Shown here in pieces: positions 16,513 to 24,866 of a DNA stretch of 63,357 bases. A program made the translations under genes and the position numbers. The notes below the pieces were generated by a model that worked only from the letters and a program-made list of their open reading frames with translations, was not told the DNA's origin and did not search any database. Every line of letters begins with the position of its first letter. The stretch's first letter is position 1. The DNA is from Spirochaetaceae bacterium (lineage in GTDB: Bacteria > Spirochaetota > Spirochaetia > Treponematales > Rectinemataceae): positions 1 to 63,357 of the forward strand of contig JANXYQ010000118.1 of NCBI GenBank assembly GCA_025355995.1, given 5' to 3'.

Positions 16513-18265
16513 TTCCCACCCCCGCCGCGGCTTCGGGAAACTGCAGGCGCACGAGCTCGGCGTACTCGGGGAAGCCCTTCATGAGCCCCTCGTGGCTTCC
16601 CCGGGCGGCGATGGCCCCGTTCTTCATGAACAGGATCTCGTCCGCGCCCACGATGCTGGAGAGGCGGTGGGCGACTACGAGGGCGGTCCTGCCCTGGAGG
16701 AGTCCGGCCATCCCCTCGCGGATCCTCCTCTCGGTCTGGGCGTCGACGCTGGCGGTCGCCTCGTCGAGGACGACGATCTCGGGACCGAAGGCTATCGCGC
16801 GGGCGAAGGCGACGAGCTGCCTCTCGCCACCCGACAGGTTCGAGCCGCGCTCGCGGATCTCGGAGCGAAGTCCCGAGGGCAGCCGATCGACGAAGTCGCT
16901 CGCGCCCACCGCATCGAGGGCGGAGCGCACCCGATCCTCGCCGATGGCGTCGTCGTATACGCGGACGTTCTCGACGAGGGCGCCGGGGAAGAGGTACGCG
17001 TCCTGTAGGACCAAGCCTATGCGCCTGCGCCATTCGGGGAGGCCGAGCTCGCCCAGGGGACGCCCGTCGACGAGGATCCTGCCGCGCTGGGGATCGTAGA
17101 AGCGGCAGAGGAGGCTCACGGCCGTGCTCTTCCCCGAGCCCGAGGGGCCGACCAAGGCGATCGTCGATCCCTTGGGGATGGAGAACGAGATGTCGCGAAG
17201 GACCCAGGAGTCCTCCCTGTATCGGAACCAGACTCCCTCGAAATCGATGGAGCGCTCGAAGGCGTGGGGCGCGCACGCGATCCCCGCGGCGGAGCCGGGC
17301 TCGCCCTCCAATGCGAGGATGGCGAAGATGCGGTCGAGGGAAACGCGGGCCTGCTGGAAGCCGCGGACGTTCTCCGCGATGGCCATGATCGGCTCCAGCA
17401 GGCGCCTCCCGTACTCGAGGAAGACGAGGAGGGTCCCGAGGGTCATCGCCCCGGCGAGGATCTTGGGCGCGATGACGACGACTATGGCCGCCATGAAGGC
17501 GGGCCCGACCAGGAAGCCGAGGCCGCTCATGGCGCCGTACTCCAGGAACGAGGTCCGCACGTCGTTGGCCCGCTTGGCGCGGGCGGTCTCGTCGAGGGAG
17601 GACTCCGCCCAGGCGACGCGATCGAAGGCCCGGAGCACTTCGATGCCCTGGACGAATTCGGCCACGGAGGCGGAGATGCGCGCCCACATCTTTCGCGACT
17701 TGTCGTAAAGGGCGCGGAGCCGGTCGAAGAAGAGGATGACGAAGGCGAGGATCGGCGGGAGGGCGGCGGCGATCCAGATCGTGATCGCGGGATCCAGCGA
17801 AAAGCACACCGCCAGCACGCCGGCGAAGAAGAAGACCTCGGTGATGAGCGTGATCCCGATCTCCGAGAAGAGCTGCTTGACCTTCTCGCTGTCGCTCTCG
17901 ACGCGCGCCATGAGCTCGCCGACCGGGTGGGCGTCGAAGTAGGCTACGGGTAGGGTGAGGAGGTGCCCGAAGACCTCGTTCTTGACCTGCGTGACCACGT
18001 TCAGGCCGAGGCGCGCGACGACGATGGAGCCGACGTAGGTGATTGCTCCCGATACCGCGATTATCCCGAGGAAGGCCAGGGCCCGAAGCGCCATGCCGCG
18101 CATGTCGGCCCGCGGGATGCTGTCGTCGATGATGGAGCGGAGTATCAGCGGGCCCGCCAGGTTGGCCGCCGTCATGAGGAGCATGGCCGCTATGCCCATC
18201 GCGAAGAGGCCCCGGTACGGGGCGACGTAGGCGCCGATCCGGCGGTTCCTCTCGCTTTTTTCCAT
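16499..18265 (-). CDS. ABC exporter half-transporter, consensus-site subunit
   Basis: The 588-residue protein (MEKSERNRRIGAYVAPYRGLF...) has six predicted membrane helices (~18-300) and an ATPase domain with Walker A GPSGSGKSTAV (~373-383), signature LSGGERQLVAFARA and Walker B VVLDEATASVDAQT with the catalytic Glu intact, complementing the Asp variant in its partner. The frame stays open far upstream on the same strand, but that is a shadow of the AEC gene; the ATG at 18265 gives the normal exporter N-terminus. No Shine-Dalgarno is present. TATACT lies 9 nt before the ATG, with TTCCCA 17 nt further up, so the mRNA may be leaderless. Confidence 0.9.
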   Translation of the reverse strand: MEKSERNRRIGAYVAPYRGLFAMGIAAMLLMTAANLAGPLILRSIIDDSIPRADMRGMALRALAFLGIIAVSGAITYVGSIVVARLGLNVVTQVKNEVFGHLLTLPVAYFDAHPVGELMARVESDSEKVKQLFSEIGITLITEVFFFAGVLAVCFSLDPAITIWIAAALPPILAFVILFFDRLRALYDKSRKMWARISASVAEFVQGIEVLRAFDRVAWAESSLDETARAKRANDVRTSFLEYGAMSGLGFLVGPAFMAAIVVVIAPKILAGAMTLGTLLVFLEYGRRLLEPIMAIAENVRGFQQARVSLDRIFAILALEGEPGSAAGIACAPHAFERSIDFEGVWFRYREDSWVLRDISFSIPKGSTIALVGPSGSGKSTAVSLLCRFYDPQRGRILVDGRPLGELGLPEWRRRIGLVLQDAYLFPGALVENVRVYDDAIGEDRVRSALDAVGASDFVDRLPSGLRSEIRERGSNLSGGERQLVAFARAIAFGPEIVVLDEATASVDAQTERRIREGMAGLLQGRTALVVAHRLSSIVGADEILFMKNGAIAARGSHEGLMKGFPEYAELVRLQFPEAAAGVGNARG

Positions 18266-18274
18266 TATCGGAGG

Positions 18275-18303
18275 AGTATAGCCGAGGCCGCTTTTTATGG
18301 GAA
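18275..18303 (-). promoter_or_regulatory. Promoter of the ABC exporter operon, probably leaderless
   Basis: Minus strand TTCCCA, a 17-nt spacer and TATACT, ending 9 nt before the ATG at 18265. The -35 box overlaps the stop codon of the upstream gene. The sense strand before the ATG reads CTCC rather than GGAG, so no ribosome site is evident. Confidence 0.4.
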
Positions 18304-19221
18304 GCGAATCGCGGCCAGGACCGGGATCGTGAGCAGGGAGATGAAGGTCGAAACGAGGACGAGGGAACTCGCGGTCTCCGCGTCCCCCCCGTAGGCTTCG
18401 GCAAGTATGGCCGAGTTCGCCGCGACCGGCATCGCGGCGAGGATGACGGGAAGCGAGAGGAGGAGCCCCCTGAGGCCGAGGGAATAGAGCAGGGCGAAGA
18501 GGGCCGCGGGGAAGAGGGCGAGGCGGTACAGGGAAGTCGCGTAGAGCCGCGGGCGCCCGATCGCTTTCCGGAAATCCATCCTCGAGACGATGGAGCCGAT
18601 GAGGACCATCGAGAGGGGCGTCGTCGTGTCGCCGAGGAGGGTCAGGGCCCTGCCAAGGGGGGAGGGGAGGGTCAGGCCGCCCGCGAAGAGGGCGAAGCCG
18701 GCCACGGAGGCCGCTGCCGCCGGCGTGAGGAAGGAGCCTAGTCTCAGCTTGGCGCTGCCCCCCGCCGCCCTCGCCAAGATGAAGGGACCGATGGAGAAGG
18801 CCAAGAGCTGGAAGGGGATGTTGGCCACCGAGGCGGCGAAGATCGCGTCCTTGCCGAGGATGGCCTCCACGACGGGGAAGCCCATGAAGGCGCAGTTGGA
18901 GAATATCGCGCCGAAGGCGTGGGCGCCCCGCTCCGCCCCCCCGGCGCCTACGACGCGCACGAGGAGCCACGCCAGCGGGAATGCGATCGCGTAGGCCAGG
19001 AAGGATACGCCCAGCATCCGGAAAGCGAGGTCGCGGAGCTCCGGCGTAAACGGGCGCTGCATCGACTCTATGATCAGCGCGGGCAGGATGAAGTTGACCA
19101 AGAGCTTCGAAATGCCCTTGCCTCCCGCCTCGTCGAGGATGCGCGCCTTGCCCGCGCCGAAGCCGATGGCCATGAGGAGGAAGAGGACGAGGGTCTGCAC
19201 GACCGAGGGGGAGAGGCTCAT
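18295..19221 (-). CDS. AEC (auxin efflux carrier) family transporter
   Basis: The 308-residue protein is almost wholly hydrophobic, with about ten membrane helices in two inverted five-helix halves. The family signature KGISKLLVNFILPALIIESM (~35-54) and GAIFSNCAFMGFPVVEAILG (~105-124), with the Asn-rich unwound helix, mark the AEC/BART superfamily of organic-acid and related carriers. Substrate is unknown. Its ATG overlaps the stop of the FGGY kinase gene (ATGA), so the two are co-translated; import or export of the kinase substrate is a reasonable but untested idea. Confidence 0.87.
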   Translation of the reverse strand: MSLSPSVVQTLVLFLLMAIGFGAGKARILDEAGGKGISKLLVNFILPALIIESMQRPFTPELRDLAFRMLGVSFLAYAIAFPLAWLLVRVVGAGGAERGAHAFGAIFSNCAFMGFPVVEAILGKDAIFAASVANIPFQLLAFSIGPFILARAAGGSAKLRLGSFLTPAAAASVAGFALFAGGLTLPSPLGRALTLLGDTTTPLSMVLIGSIVSRMDFRKAIGRPRLYATSLYRLALFPAALFALLYSLGLRGLLLSLPVILAAMPVAANSAILAEAYGGDAETASSLVLVSTFISLLTIPVLAAIRFP

Positions 19222-20681
19222 GGGTCTTCGTTCCGACAGCCGTCCACGGGGGCGAGCGCGGCGAGCGCTGCCTCGTAGTGGGCGAAGGCCTCGGAGTAAG
19301 CTTCGCAGGGCTTCGGCTCGAAGCGGCGCCTGAGCCTCACGAGCGTGCGCGCGGACTCGGGTAGGGAGGACGAATCCCCGAGGGCCAGGGCGCAGGCGGC
19401 GGCGTCCCCCACGAGCTCGCAATCGCCGACCTGCGGCGCCTCGACCGGCACCCCGAGGATGTCGGATTTGAGCGCGCAGAGGAAATCGTCGCCGGCGGCT
19501 TGGCCGCTGACTCGAACGAGGTCGAAGGGCAGGCCCTCGGCGAGGGCGAGACCGGTGGCCAGCTTGAGGCCGTAGGCGAGGGCCTCGGCGGCGGACCTGG
19601 CCATGTCGGATCGGCCGTGCAGGGCCGAGAAGCCGACGAAGGCCGCGCGGCGGCGCGGATCCCAGAGCGGGGCGCGCTCGCCCGCGAGATAGGGCAGGAA
19701 GACGAGGCCCCTGGCGCCGGGAGGGGAGAGTCTCGCCTCGGCGAGGAGTTCGGCCACTCCGGCTCCGCCGTTTCCCGGCCCGCCCGCCTTGAGGATGGCC
19801 GCCAGCCACTCGAGGGCCGCGCCGGCCGTCGAGACGCCGCCCGAGACGTTCCAGAGGCCGTCGACGGGATGGGGAAGGGAGAGCAGCGCGCGGGTCGGGA
19901 AGGGCCTCGCTGCGCAGAGATTTATGGCCTCCGAGGTGCCCGAGCGGTCGCAGGCTACGCCGATATCCACGGAGGCGGAGCCGACAATCGCGGCGAGGAA
20001 GTCCGGGAAGCCGGTCACGACGGGTATTCCCGGCGATAGAGAGAGGCTGGCCGCGGCCGACTTCAGCAGGCCCCCCGCCTTGGTAGCGGGGGATGCGAAG
20101 GGCGGGAAGCGCTCGAGGGGCAGGCCGAGGGCGGTCAGCATCCTTCGGTTCCAGATATAGGGCTCGTAGCCGGGATGGGGCAGGTAGGTCAGGGCTTCTC
20201 CGCATAACGCGTACAGGAGGTACTCAGGGCAGGAGAAGAACCAGCGTATCCTGCTGCGGAGCCCGGCATCGGCGAGCCGCCATAGGCGCAGGGCCTTGGG
20301 CAGGTAGAAGGTAGGGTCTATCGTTGCCCCCGCGAGGGCCGACACCTCTTCCGCCTCCCGAAGAGCCCTGCGGTCTAGCCACGAAAGGGCAGGTCCCAGG
20401 GGTTTCCCGCTCGAATCGGCGGCGAGGAGGGTGGGGCCGTTGCCGCTCACCGATAGGGCGCGGACCTCGAGCCCGCCGTCCCCGGCCCGGGCCTCGCGTA
20501 GGGCCTCGGCTCCCGCGGAGAAGGCCGCCTCTATCCAGCCGCAGGCGTCGGACTCGTGAGCCCCTCCCTCGCCGTGCGCGTGGGGAACCGGACGGCGGGC
20601 AAGCGACAGTAGCCGGCCTTCCTCGGAGACCAGGGCGGCTTTGAGGCTAGAGCTGCCGATGTCGAAGCATAGATAGGCCAC
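19218..20681 (-). CDS. FGGY-family carbohydrate kinase (xylulokinase-like)
   Basis: The 487-residue protein starts (M)AYLCFDIGSSSLKAALVSEEG, the phosphate-1 motif of the actin-like ATPase fold. It has SWLDRRALREAEEV (~100-115), TGFPDFLAAIVGSASVDIG (~225-243), FLPYLAGERAPLWDPRRRAAFVGFSALHGRSDMARSAAEALAYGL as the FGGY signature 2-like region (~345-390) and VSGQAAGDDFLCALKSDILGVPVE (~405-430). It most resembles xylulokinases and related pentose/polyol kinases; the sugar is not identifiable. I chose GTG 20681, 9 nt after AAAAGG; TTG 20687 overlaps the MerR stop and is too close to it. Confidence 0.88.
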   Translation of the reverse strand: MAYLCFDIGSSSLKAALVSEEGRLLSLARRPVPHAHGEGGAHESDACGWIEAAFSAGAEALREARAGDGGLEVRALSVSGNGPTLLAADSSGKPLGPALSWLDRRALREAEEVSALAGATIDPTFYLPKALRLWRLADAGLRSRIRWFFSCPEYLLYALCGEALTYLPHPGYEPYIWNRRMLTALGLPLERFPPFASPATKAGGLLKSAAASLSLSPGIPVVTGFPDFLAAIVGSASVDIGVACDRSGTSEAINLCAARPFPTRALLSLPHPVDGLWNVSGGVSTAGAALEWLAAILKAGGPGNGGAGVAELLAEARLSPPGARGLVFLPYLAGERAPLWDPRRRAAFVGFSALHGRSDMARSAAEALAYGLKLATGLALAEGLPFDLVRVSGQAAGDDFLCALKSDILGVPVEAPQVGDCELVGDAAACALALGDSSSLPESARTLVRLRRRFEPKPCEAYSEAFAHYEAALAALAPVDGCRNEDP

Positions 20682-20683
20682 TC

Positions 20684-21154
20684 TCAATCGCCTTTTATCA
20701 GGAGCCTGACGTCGCACTTCGCGGCGTAGGGGCAGTTCGAGCAGGAGGCGCCGGGGCATTGGAAGAAATCGGGCGCCAGCTCGAGCTGCTCGAGGTGCCA
20801 GGCCAGGTCGGCAGCGTACTCGTCGAGGGCGCGCCTGCGGCGCTCGGCCTCCTCCAGCTTCTCGCGATACTTCTCGGCGAGCCTTTTCCGGACTGCGCCG
20901 CCGGAGCGATCGCGGCGCGCGAGGTCGAACAGCTCCCGTATCTCGGAGAGCGTCAGCCCGTAATCCTTGAGCTGCTGGATGCGCTTGAGGTAGACGGCGT
21001 TTCTCTCGTGGTACTTGCGGTGGGCCCCGTCCTGGCGGCCGGCGGCCTCGAGGAGTCCGAGCTCCTCGTAGTACCGGATGGTCCTTCCGGTCACGCCGAA
21101 AAGGGAGGCGAGCTCGCCGATGCGGTAGGTTCTTCCCTCGTCCTCGCTATCCAT
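20684..21154 (-). CDS. MerR-family transcriptional regulator with C-terminal four-cysteine cluster
   Basis: The 156-residue protein has an N-terminal MerR winged helix-turn-helix (TYRIGELASLFGVTGRTIRYYEELGLL, ~8-34), a wing with RKYHERNAVYLKRIQQLKDYGLTLSEI, a long dimerisation coiled coil, and a C-terminal CPGASCSNCPYAAKC (~132-147). That C-x4-C-x2-C-x5-C spacing resembles but is not identical to the [2Fe-2S] site of SoxR (C-x2-C-x-C-x5-C), so a metal or Fe-S sensor is plausible. ATG 21154 gives the standard N-terminus; a GTG at 21175 would add 7 residues. It is transcribed with the downstream FGGY kinase and AEC genes, its likely targets. Confidence 0.87.
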   Translation of the reverse strand: MDSEDEGRTYRIGELASLFGVTGRTIRYYEELGLLEAAGRQDGAHRKYHERNAVYLKRIQQLKDYGLTLSEIRELFDLARRDRSGGAVRKRLAEKYREKLEEAERRRRALDEYAADLAWHLEQLELAPDFFQCPGASCSNCPYAAKCDVRLLIKGD

Positions 21155-21225
21155 ATCCCGAATCGCACCTTTCACGTCAATTTCGCGGGGCGGTAAATTT
21201 ATGGGTCTCGATGCTCCCAAGCTGA

Positions 21226-21253
21226 TTCACTATACTGCGCGCCGTAGTACATT
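21226..21253 (+). promoter_or_regulatory. Possible promoter of the BMP transporter operon
   Basis: TTCACT (21226-21231), a 16-nt spacer and TACATT (21248-21253). The last 12 nt (CCGTAGTACATT, 21242-21253) recur exactly before the TM2 gene at 35977-35988, which also has TTCAC as -35. An alternative -10 box is TATACT at 21231-21236. Confidence 0.35.
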
Positions 21254-21273
21254 GAGAAGTGAGGGGAATAAAC

Positions 21274-22290
21274 ATGCACAGGATCGCAACGTCCTTTATC
21301 TCGCTGTCGCTCGCCTCGATGCTGTCCTTCGCCGCGCCTGCCCCGAAAGTCTGCGTCTTCGTGCCCGGCGTAGTCTCCGGCAGTCCCGTGTACGAGCAGC
21401 TCGTCGCCGGCGCCAGGCGCGCCGCGTCCGAGATCCCGGGCGCCACCCTCAAGGTCGTCGAGGGCGGCTTCAACCAGGCCGAGTGGCTCGGGAAGATCAG
21501 CTCCCTCGCGGCGACCGGGGAGTTCTCACTGATCGTGTCTTCCAACCCGGCCATTCCCGAGCTCTGCGCCGAAGTCGCGGGCTCTTTCCCGGAGGTGCGC
21601 TTCTTTATCGCCGACTCCTGGCTCCCTGGCAACAAATCGATCCATACCGTCCTTTACAATCAGCTGGAGCAGGGCTATCTAGTCGGTTTCATGGCCGGGC
21701 TCGCCAGCTCCGGCAGGCTCGCGGGCGGAGCCGCGAGCCACAAGGCCGGCCTCATAGTCGCCCAGCACTACCCCTCGTTCGACAAGCTGATAGCGCCGGG
21801 CTTCGAGCGGGGCCTCGAGGCGGCGGACCCGGGCGCCGCGCTCGAAACGCGGGTCCTCGGCAACTGGTACGACGCGACCAAGGCCTCCGAGCTCGCGAAC
21901 GGACTCTTCGACTGGGGGGCGGCGGCCATCCTCCCGATAGCTGGCGGCGCCGGTCAGGGCGTCGTGAGCGCCGCAACCTCGAAGGGACGCTTCGTCCTCT
22001 GGTTCGACGACGATTCGGGCTACCGCCTGGCGCCGGGCACCGTCATCGGCTGCGCGGTCCTGAGGCAGGACAAATTGGTCTACGAGCGCGTCAAGGCGCT
22101 GCTCGCGCAGGGACCGGCGTCAACCCTATACGGAAGCGCAGTCGTCGTCGGGGTCAGGGATGGTTACGTCGACTTCGCATCTGGGGATCCTTCCTACCTG
22201 GGCCTGCCTGCCGCCGCGCGGGCCGCGATGGACGGTCAGGTCGCGCGGCTCAAGTCGGGCGCCCTCGTCCTGCCGGTAGCCGGACTCTAG
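21274..22290 (+). CDS. BMP-family periplasmic substrate-binding protein (RfuA/PnrA-like)
   Basis: The 338-residue protein has a signal peptide (HRIATSFISLSLASMLSFA) and a BMP-family core: VCVFVPGVVSGSPVYEQLVAGARRAA, GGFNQAEWLGKISSLAA, LIVSSNPAIPELC, HTVLYNQLEQGYLVGFMAGLA (~128-148), IVAQHYPSFDKLIAPGFERGL, VLGNWYDATKASELANGLFD and VLWFDDDSGY. Such proteins bind purine nucleosides (PnrA/TmpC) or riboflavin (RfuA) in spirochaetes; the gene order binding protein-ATPase-permease-permease matches rfuABCD. No lipobox cysteine follows the signal peptide, unlike the treponemal lipoproteins, so it may be soluble periplasmic. ATG 21274 with GAGGGG 7 nt upstream is preferred over GTG 21259. Confidence 0.85.
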   Translation: MHRIATSFISLSLASMLSFAAPAPKVCVFVPGVVSGSPVYEQLVAGARRAASEIPGATLKVVEGGFNQAEWLGKISSLAATGEFSLIVSSNPAIPELCAEVAGSFPEVRFFIADSWLPGNKSIHTVLYNQLEQGYLVGFMAGLASSGRLAGGAASHKAGLIVAQHYPSFDKLIAPGFERGLEAADPGAALETRVLGNWYDATKASELANGLFDWGAAAILPIAGGAGQGVVSAATSKGRFVLWFDDDSGYRLAPGTVIGCAVLRQDKLVYERVKALLAQGPASTLYGSAVVVGVRDGYVDFASGDPSYLGLPAAARAAMDGQVARLKSGALVLPVAGL

Positions 22291-22296
22291 CGGCTC

Positions 22297-23814
22297 ATGG
22301 AGCTCCTCTCCGCGAGCGGGATACGCAAGTATTACCGCGACACCCTCACCCTCGCGAACGACGGCGTCTTTCTCAGCCTGATCGAGGGGGAGACGCGCGC
22401 GGTGGTCGGGGAGAACGGCGCGGGAAAGAGCACGCTGGCGCGAGTCCTGGCCGGCCTCGTTCACCAGGATTCGGGCGAGGTGCGCGTCCGGGGAAGGCGC
22501 GTGCGGCCCGGCAGCGTTCGCGAGGCCGAGGCGGCGGGGATCGGCTTCGTGCCTCAGTCCTCCCTGCTCGCCGAGGGTTTGACGGTGGCCGAGAACCTCG
22601 CGCTCGGGCGCGAGCCGCGGTCGCTAGGCCTCTTCGTCTCGAGGAGAAAGGCCTATGTCGAGACCGCTATGCTCGTCGAGCGCTTCGGTTTCAGGCTGGA
22701 TCCGGATTCCCTCGTCTCCTCCCTGACCGCAGCGGAGCGCCGACATGCCGAAATCGCGAGGGCTCTCGCGCGCGGCGGGGAGATACTCATACTGGACGAG
22801 CCCACGTCCATACTCTCCGAATCCGAATCCGCCAAGCTCTTCGAGCTCCTCTCGAGGCTCTCGAGCGCCGGGAAGGCCATACTCCTCATCACGCACCGGC
22901 TTTCGGAAGTGCTAAAAATCGCCGATTCCGTCACGGTGCTCCGCGATGGGCGCGTCATAGCTGAGGTCCCCGCCGACGGCGCCGACGAGGCCGAGCTGTC
23001 GAGCCTCATGGCCAGGGGCGCGACGAGGCCGAGGACCTCCGCCCTTAGCCTTGCCGCGGCCGCCGGCATGGGGGCCTGCGCCGGCCCACCCGCGCTCGAG
23101 ATACGCGGCTTGAGGCTGGCGGCGGGCGCGAGGCCGATCAACCTCTCGGTCTCGCCGGGCGAGGTGCTCGCCGTGACCGCCCTGGCCGGCAACGGCTTGG
23201 GCCGGCTCGAGGATTTCGCCTCGGGGCTGCGAACGCCGGACGAGGGGGAAGTCCTCGTGGGGGGGGCGAGCCTGAGCTCCATCCCGAGGGATAGGCTGAG
23301 GTCCGAGCTGATGGGCTACGCGCCCGCGGATCGCGAGCGGAGGGGACTCTGCTTGCCCGCGACTGCGCGCGACAACCTGCTCGCCCTGCGCAGGCGGGAA
23401 TTCCGGGCCCGCGACTGGATCGGCGGACGGCGCCGGGACGAGGCCGCGCGAGAGGCGGCCGCGCCGCTCTCCCTCGAGGCCAAGCCGAGACAGGTCGCCG
23501 CCTCCCTCTCCGGAGGCAACCGACAGCGCCTACTCCTCGCGCGGGAGCTCGATAGGCCCCGCGCCGTCCTCGTCCTCGCCGAGCCGCTCCAGGGTCTCGA
23601 TCTCGCGACCCAGGCGGAGGCGGCGCTACTCATACGGGAGCTCGCGGCGAAGGGCTCGGCGGTTTTGCTGCTCGTATCGAGCATCGAGGAGGCGCTCGGC
23701 TCAGCCGATCGGGTGATGGCGCTCTACCGCGGCGAGACCGCCTTCGAAGGCGCGAACGAGGGCTCGCCTACGGCTGCGAGCCTCCTCGCAGCCATGACGG
23801 GCGCGGTAGCATGA
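22297..23814 (+). CDS. ABC importer ATP-binding protein, duplicated (nucleoside/riboflavin type)
   Basis: The 505-residue protein carries two ABC ATPase domains. Domain 1 has Walker A VVGENGAGKSTLARVLAG (~34-51), a divergent signature (SLTAAERRHAEIARAL, ~142-157) and Walker B ILILDEPTSILSESE. Domain 2 has a degenerate Walker A (VTALAGNGLGRLEDF, ~293-307), a consensus signature LSGGNRQRLLLARELD and LVLAEPLQGLDLAT. This arrangement is characteristic of sugar/nucleoside importers of the MglA/NupO class. It begins 6 bp after the binding-protein gene and overlaps the first permease by 4 bp (ATGA). Confidence 0.92.
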   Translation: MELLSASGIRKYYRDTLTLANDGVFLSLIEGETRAVVGENGAGKSTLARVLAGLVHQDSGEVRVRGRRVRPGSVREAEAAGIGFVPQSSLLAEGLTVAENLALGREPRSLGLFVSRRKAYVETAMLVERFGFRLDPDSLVSSLTAAERRHAEIARALARGGEILILDEPTSILSESESAKLFELLSRLSSAGKAILLITHRLSEVLKIADSVTVLRDGRVIAEVPADGADEAELSSLMARGATRPRTSALSLAAAAGMGACAGPPALEIRGLRLAAGARPINLSVSPGEVLAVTALAGNGLGRLEDFASGLRTPDEGEVLVGGASLSSIPRDRLRSELMGYAPADRERRGLCLPATARDNLLALRRREFRARDWIGGRRRDEAAREAAAPLSLEAKPRQVAASLSGGNRQRLLLARELDRPRAVLVLAEPLQGLDLATQAEAALLIRELAAKGSAVLLLVSSIEEALGSADRVMALYRGETAFEGANEGSPTAASLLAAMTGAVA

Positions 23815-24866
23815 GCATGAATTGGGAACGCGCGAGGCCGCGGATCCACGCCCTCGGGGCGGCCCTCCTCCTCGCCCTCCTTTACGCCCTGCTGGCGAGC
23901 TCGGACCCGCGCGCGGCCCTGTCAGCCTTCTTCCTCGGTCCCTTCGCGAGCGCCTATACGTTTTGCGCATTGCTTGAATCCTCCGCGCCCCTTCTCGCCT
24001 GCGCCCTGGGCGCCTGCATAGCCTTCAGGGCGGGGGCTTTCAACCTCGGAGGCGAAGGGCAGGCCTCCGTCGGCACCCTCGCCGCTGCCCTCGTCGCGAG
24101 TGCCCTCGGCGGCGCAGCCGGACTTCCGCCGGCCCTCGTCGTCGCCGCTTCCATGCTTGCCGCCGCCGCCGCGGGATCCTGCCTCGCGCTGCTGTCCGCG
24201 GAGGCGGAGCGCCGCACGGGCGCGCAGGTCATGCTCACGAGTTTCTTGCTCGCTCAGGCGGCGATAATCGCGGTGGACTGGGCGATCGGCGGCCCCCTGA
24301 GGGACTCGAGCTCGAATTTGCTAGCCATGCCCCCGCTGAGCGAAGGCGCCCGGCTATCCCTCATAGCCCCGCCCTCGCCGCTCAGCCTGGCCTTTCCCGC
24401 CTCGCTCGCCCTCGCTGCCTGCACGGTCTTCTTCACCAAGGCGACGAGGTTGGGCAGCGAGATCCGGCTGCGCGGCAAGAATCCGGAGTTCGCCCTGACC
24501 ATCGGGCTCTCCCCCAGGCTCGGCGACCTGGCGATGTGCCTGAGCGGAGGCTTGGCGGGAGTCGCCGGCTCCTTCCTGGTGCTCGGGCAGGCGGGCAGGG
24601 CGGTTAAGGGAATGACTGGAGGCGTGGGCTGGAACGGCTTGGCGGTGGCCCTCATCGCCGGCTCGGACGGCCTCTGGGCGCTTCCTGCCGCCCTCTTCTT
24701 CGCCTGGCTCGACGCGGGGTCGAGGCAGTCATCCATACTTGCCGACCTCTCCCCCGACGCGAGCTCCGTGCTCAAGGCGGTCGCCCTCTTCCTCATTACG
24801 GCCAAGATAGCGGGATCGGGGAAGCCCCGCGGATCCCTCCTCGGCGGGACGGGGGCCGCGACGTGA
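23811..24866 (+). CDS. ABC importer permease (first)
   Basis: The 351-residue membrane protein has eight to ten hydrophobic segments and the BPD_transp_2 loop AFRAGAFNLGGEGQASVGTLAAALVA (~67-92), typical of nucleoside/riboflavin importer permeases (NupP, BmpC, RfuC). RLGSEIRLRGKNPEFALTIGLS (~212-233) is the EAA-like cytoplasmic coupling loop that contacts the ATPase. It overlaps the ATPase gene and the next permease by 4 bp each, indicating stoichiometric co-translation. Confidence 0.9.
   Translation: MSMNWERARPRIHALGAALLLALLYALLASSDPRAALSAFFLGPFASAYTFCALLESSAPLLACALGACIAFRAGAFNLGGEGQASVGTLAAALVASALGGAAGLPPALVVAASMLAAAAAGSCLALLSAEAERRTGAQVMLTSFLLAQAAIIAVDWAIGGPLRDSSSNLLAMPPLSEGARLSLIAPPSPLSLAFPASLALAACTVFFTKATRLGSEIRLRGKNPEFALTIGLSPRLGDLAMCLSGGLAGVAGSFLVLGQAGRAVKGMTGGVGWNGLAVALIAGSDGLWALPAALFFAWLDAGSRQSSILADLSPDASSVLKAVALFLITAKIAGSGKPRGSLLGGTGAAT

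Noticed and set aside
16269-18404. Very long minus-strand reading frame in another frame over the ABC exporter genes
   Set aside because: Arg/Pro-rich, low-complexity translation typical of out-of-frame reading in high-GC DNA; the two ABC genes with complete motifs occupy the region.
21155-21273. FMN/riboflavin riboswitch before the BMP importer
   Set aside because: The conserved RFN-element segments are not visible and the leader is too short, so the riboflavin link rests on gene order only.
21201-22964. Long plus-strand frame over the BMP binding-protein and ATPase genes
   Set aside because: Composition (Arg/Gly/Ala-rich, no motifs) and overlap with two well-supported genes show it is a shadow.
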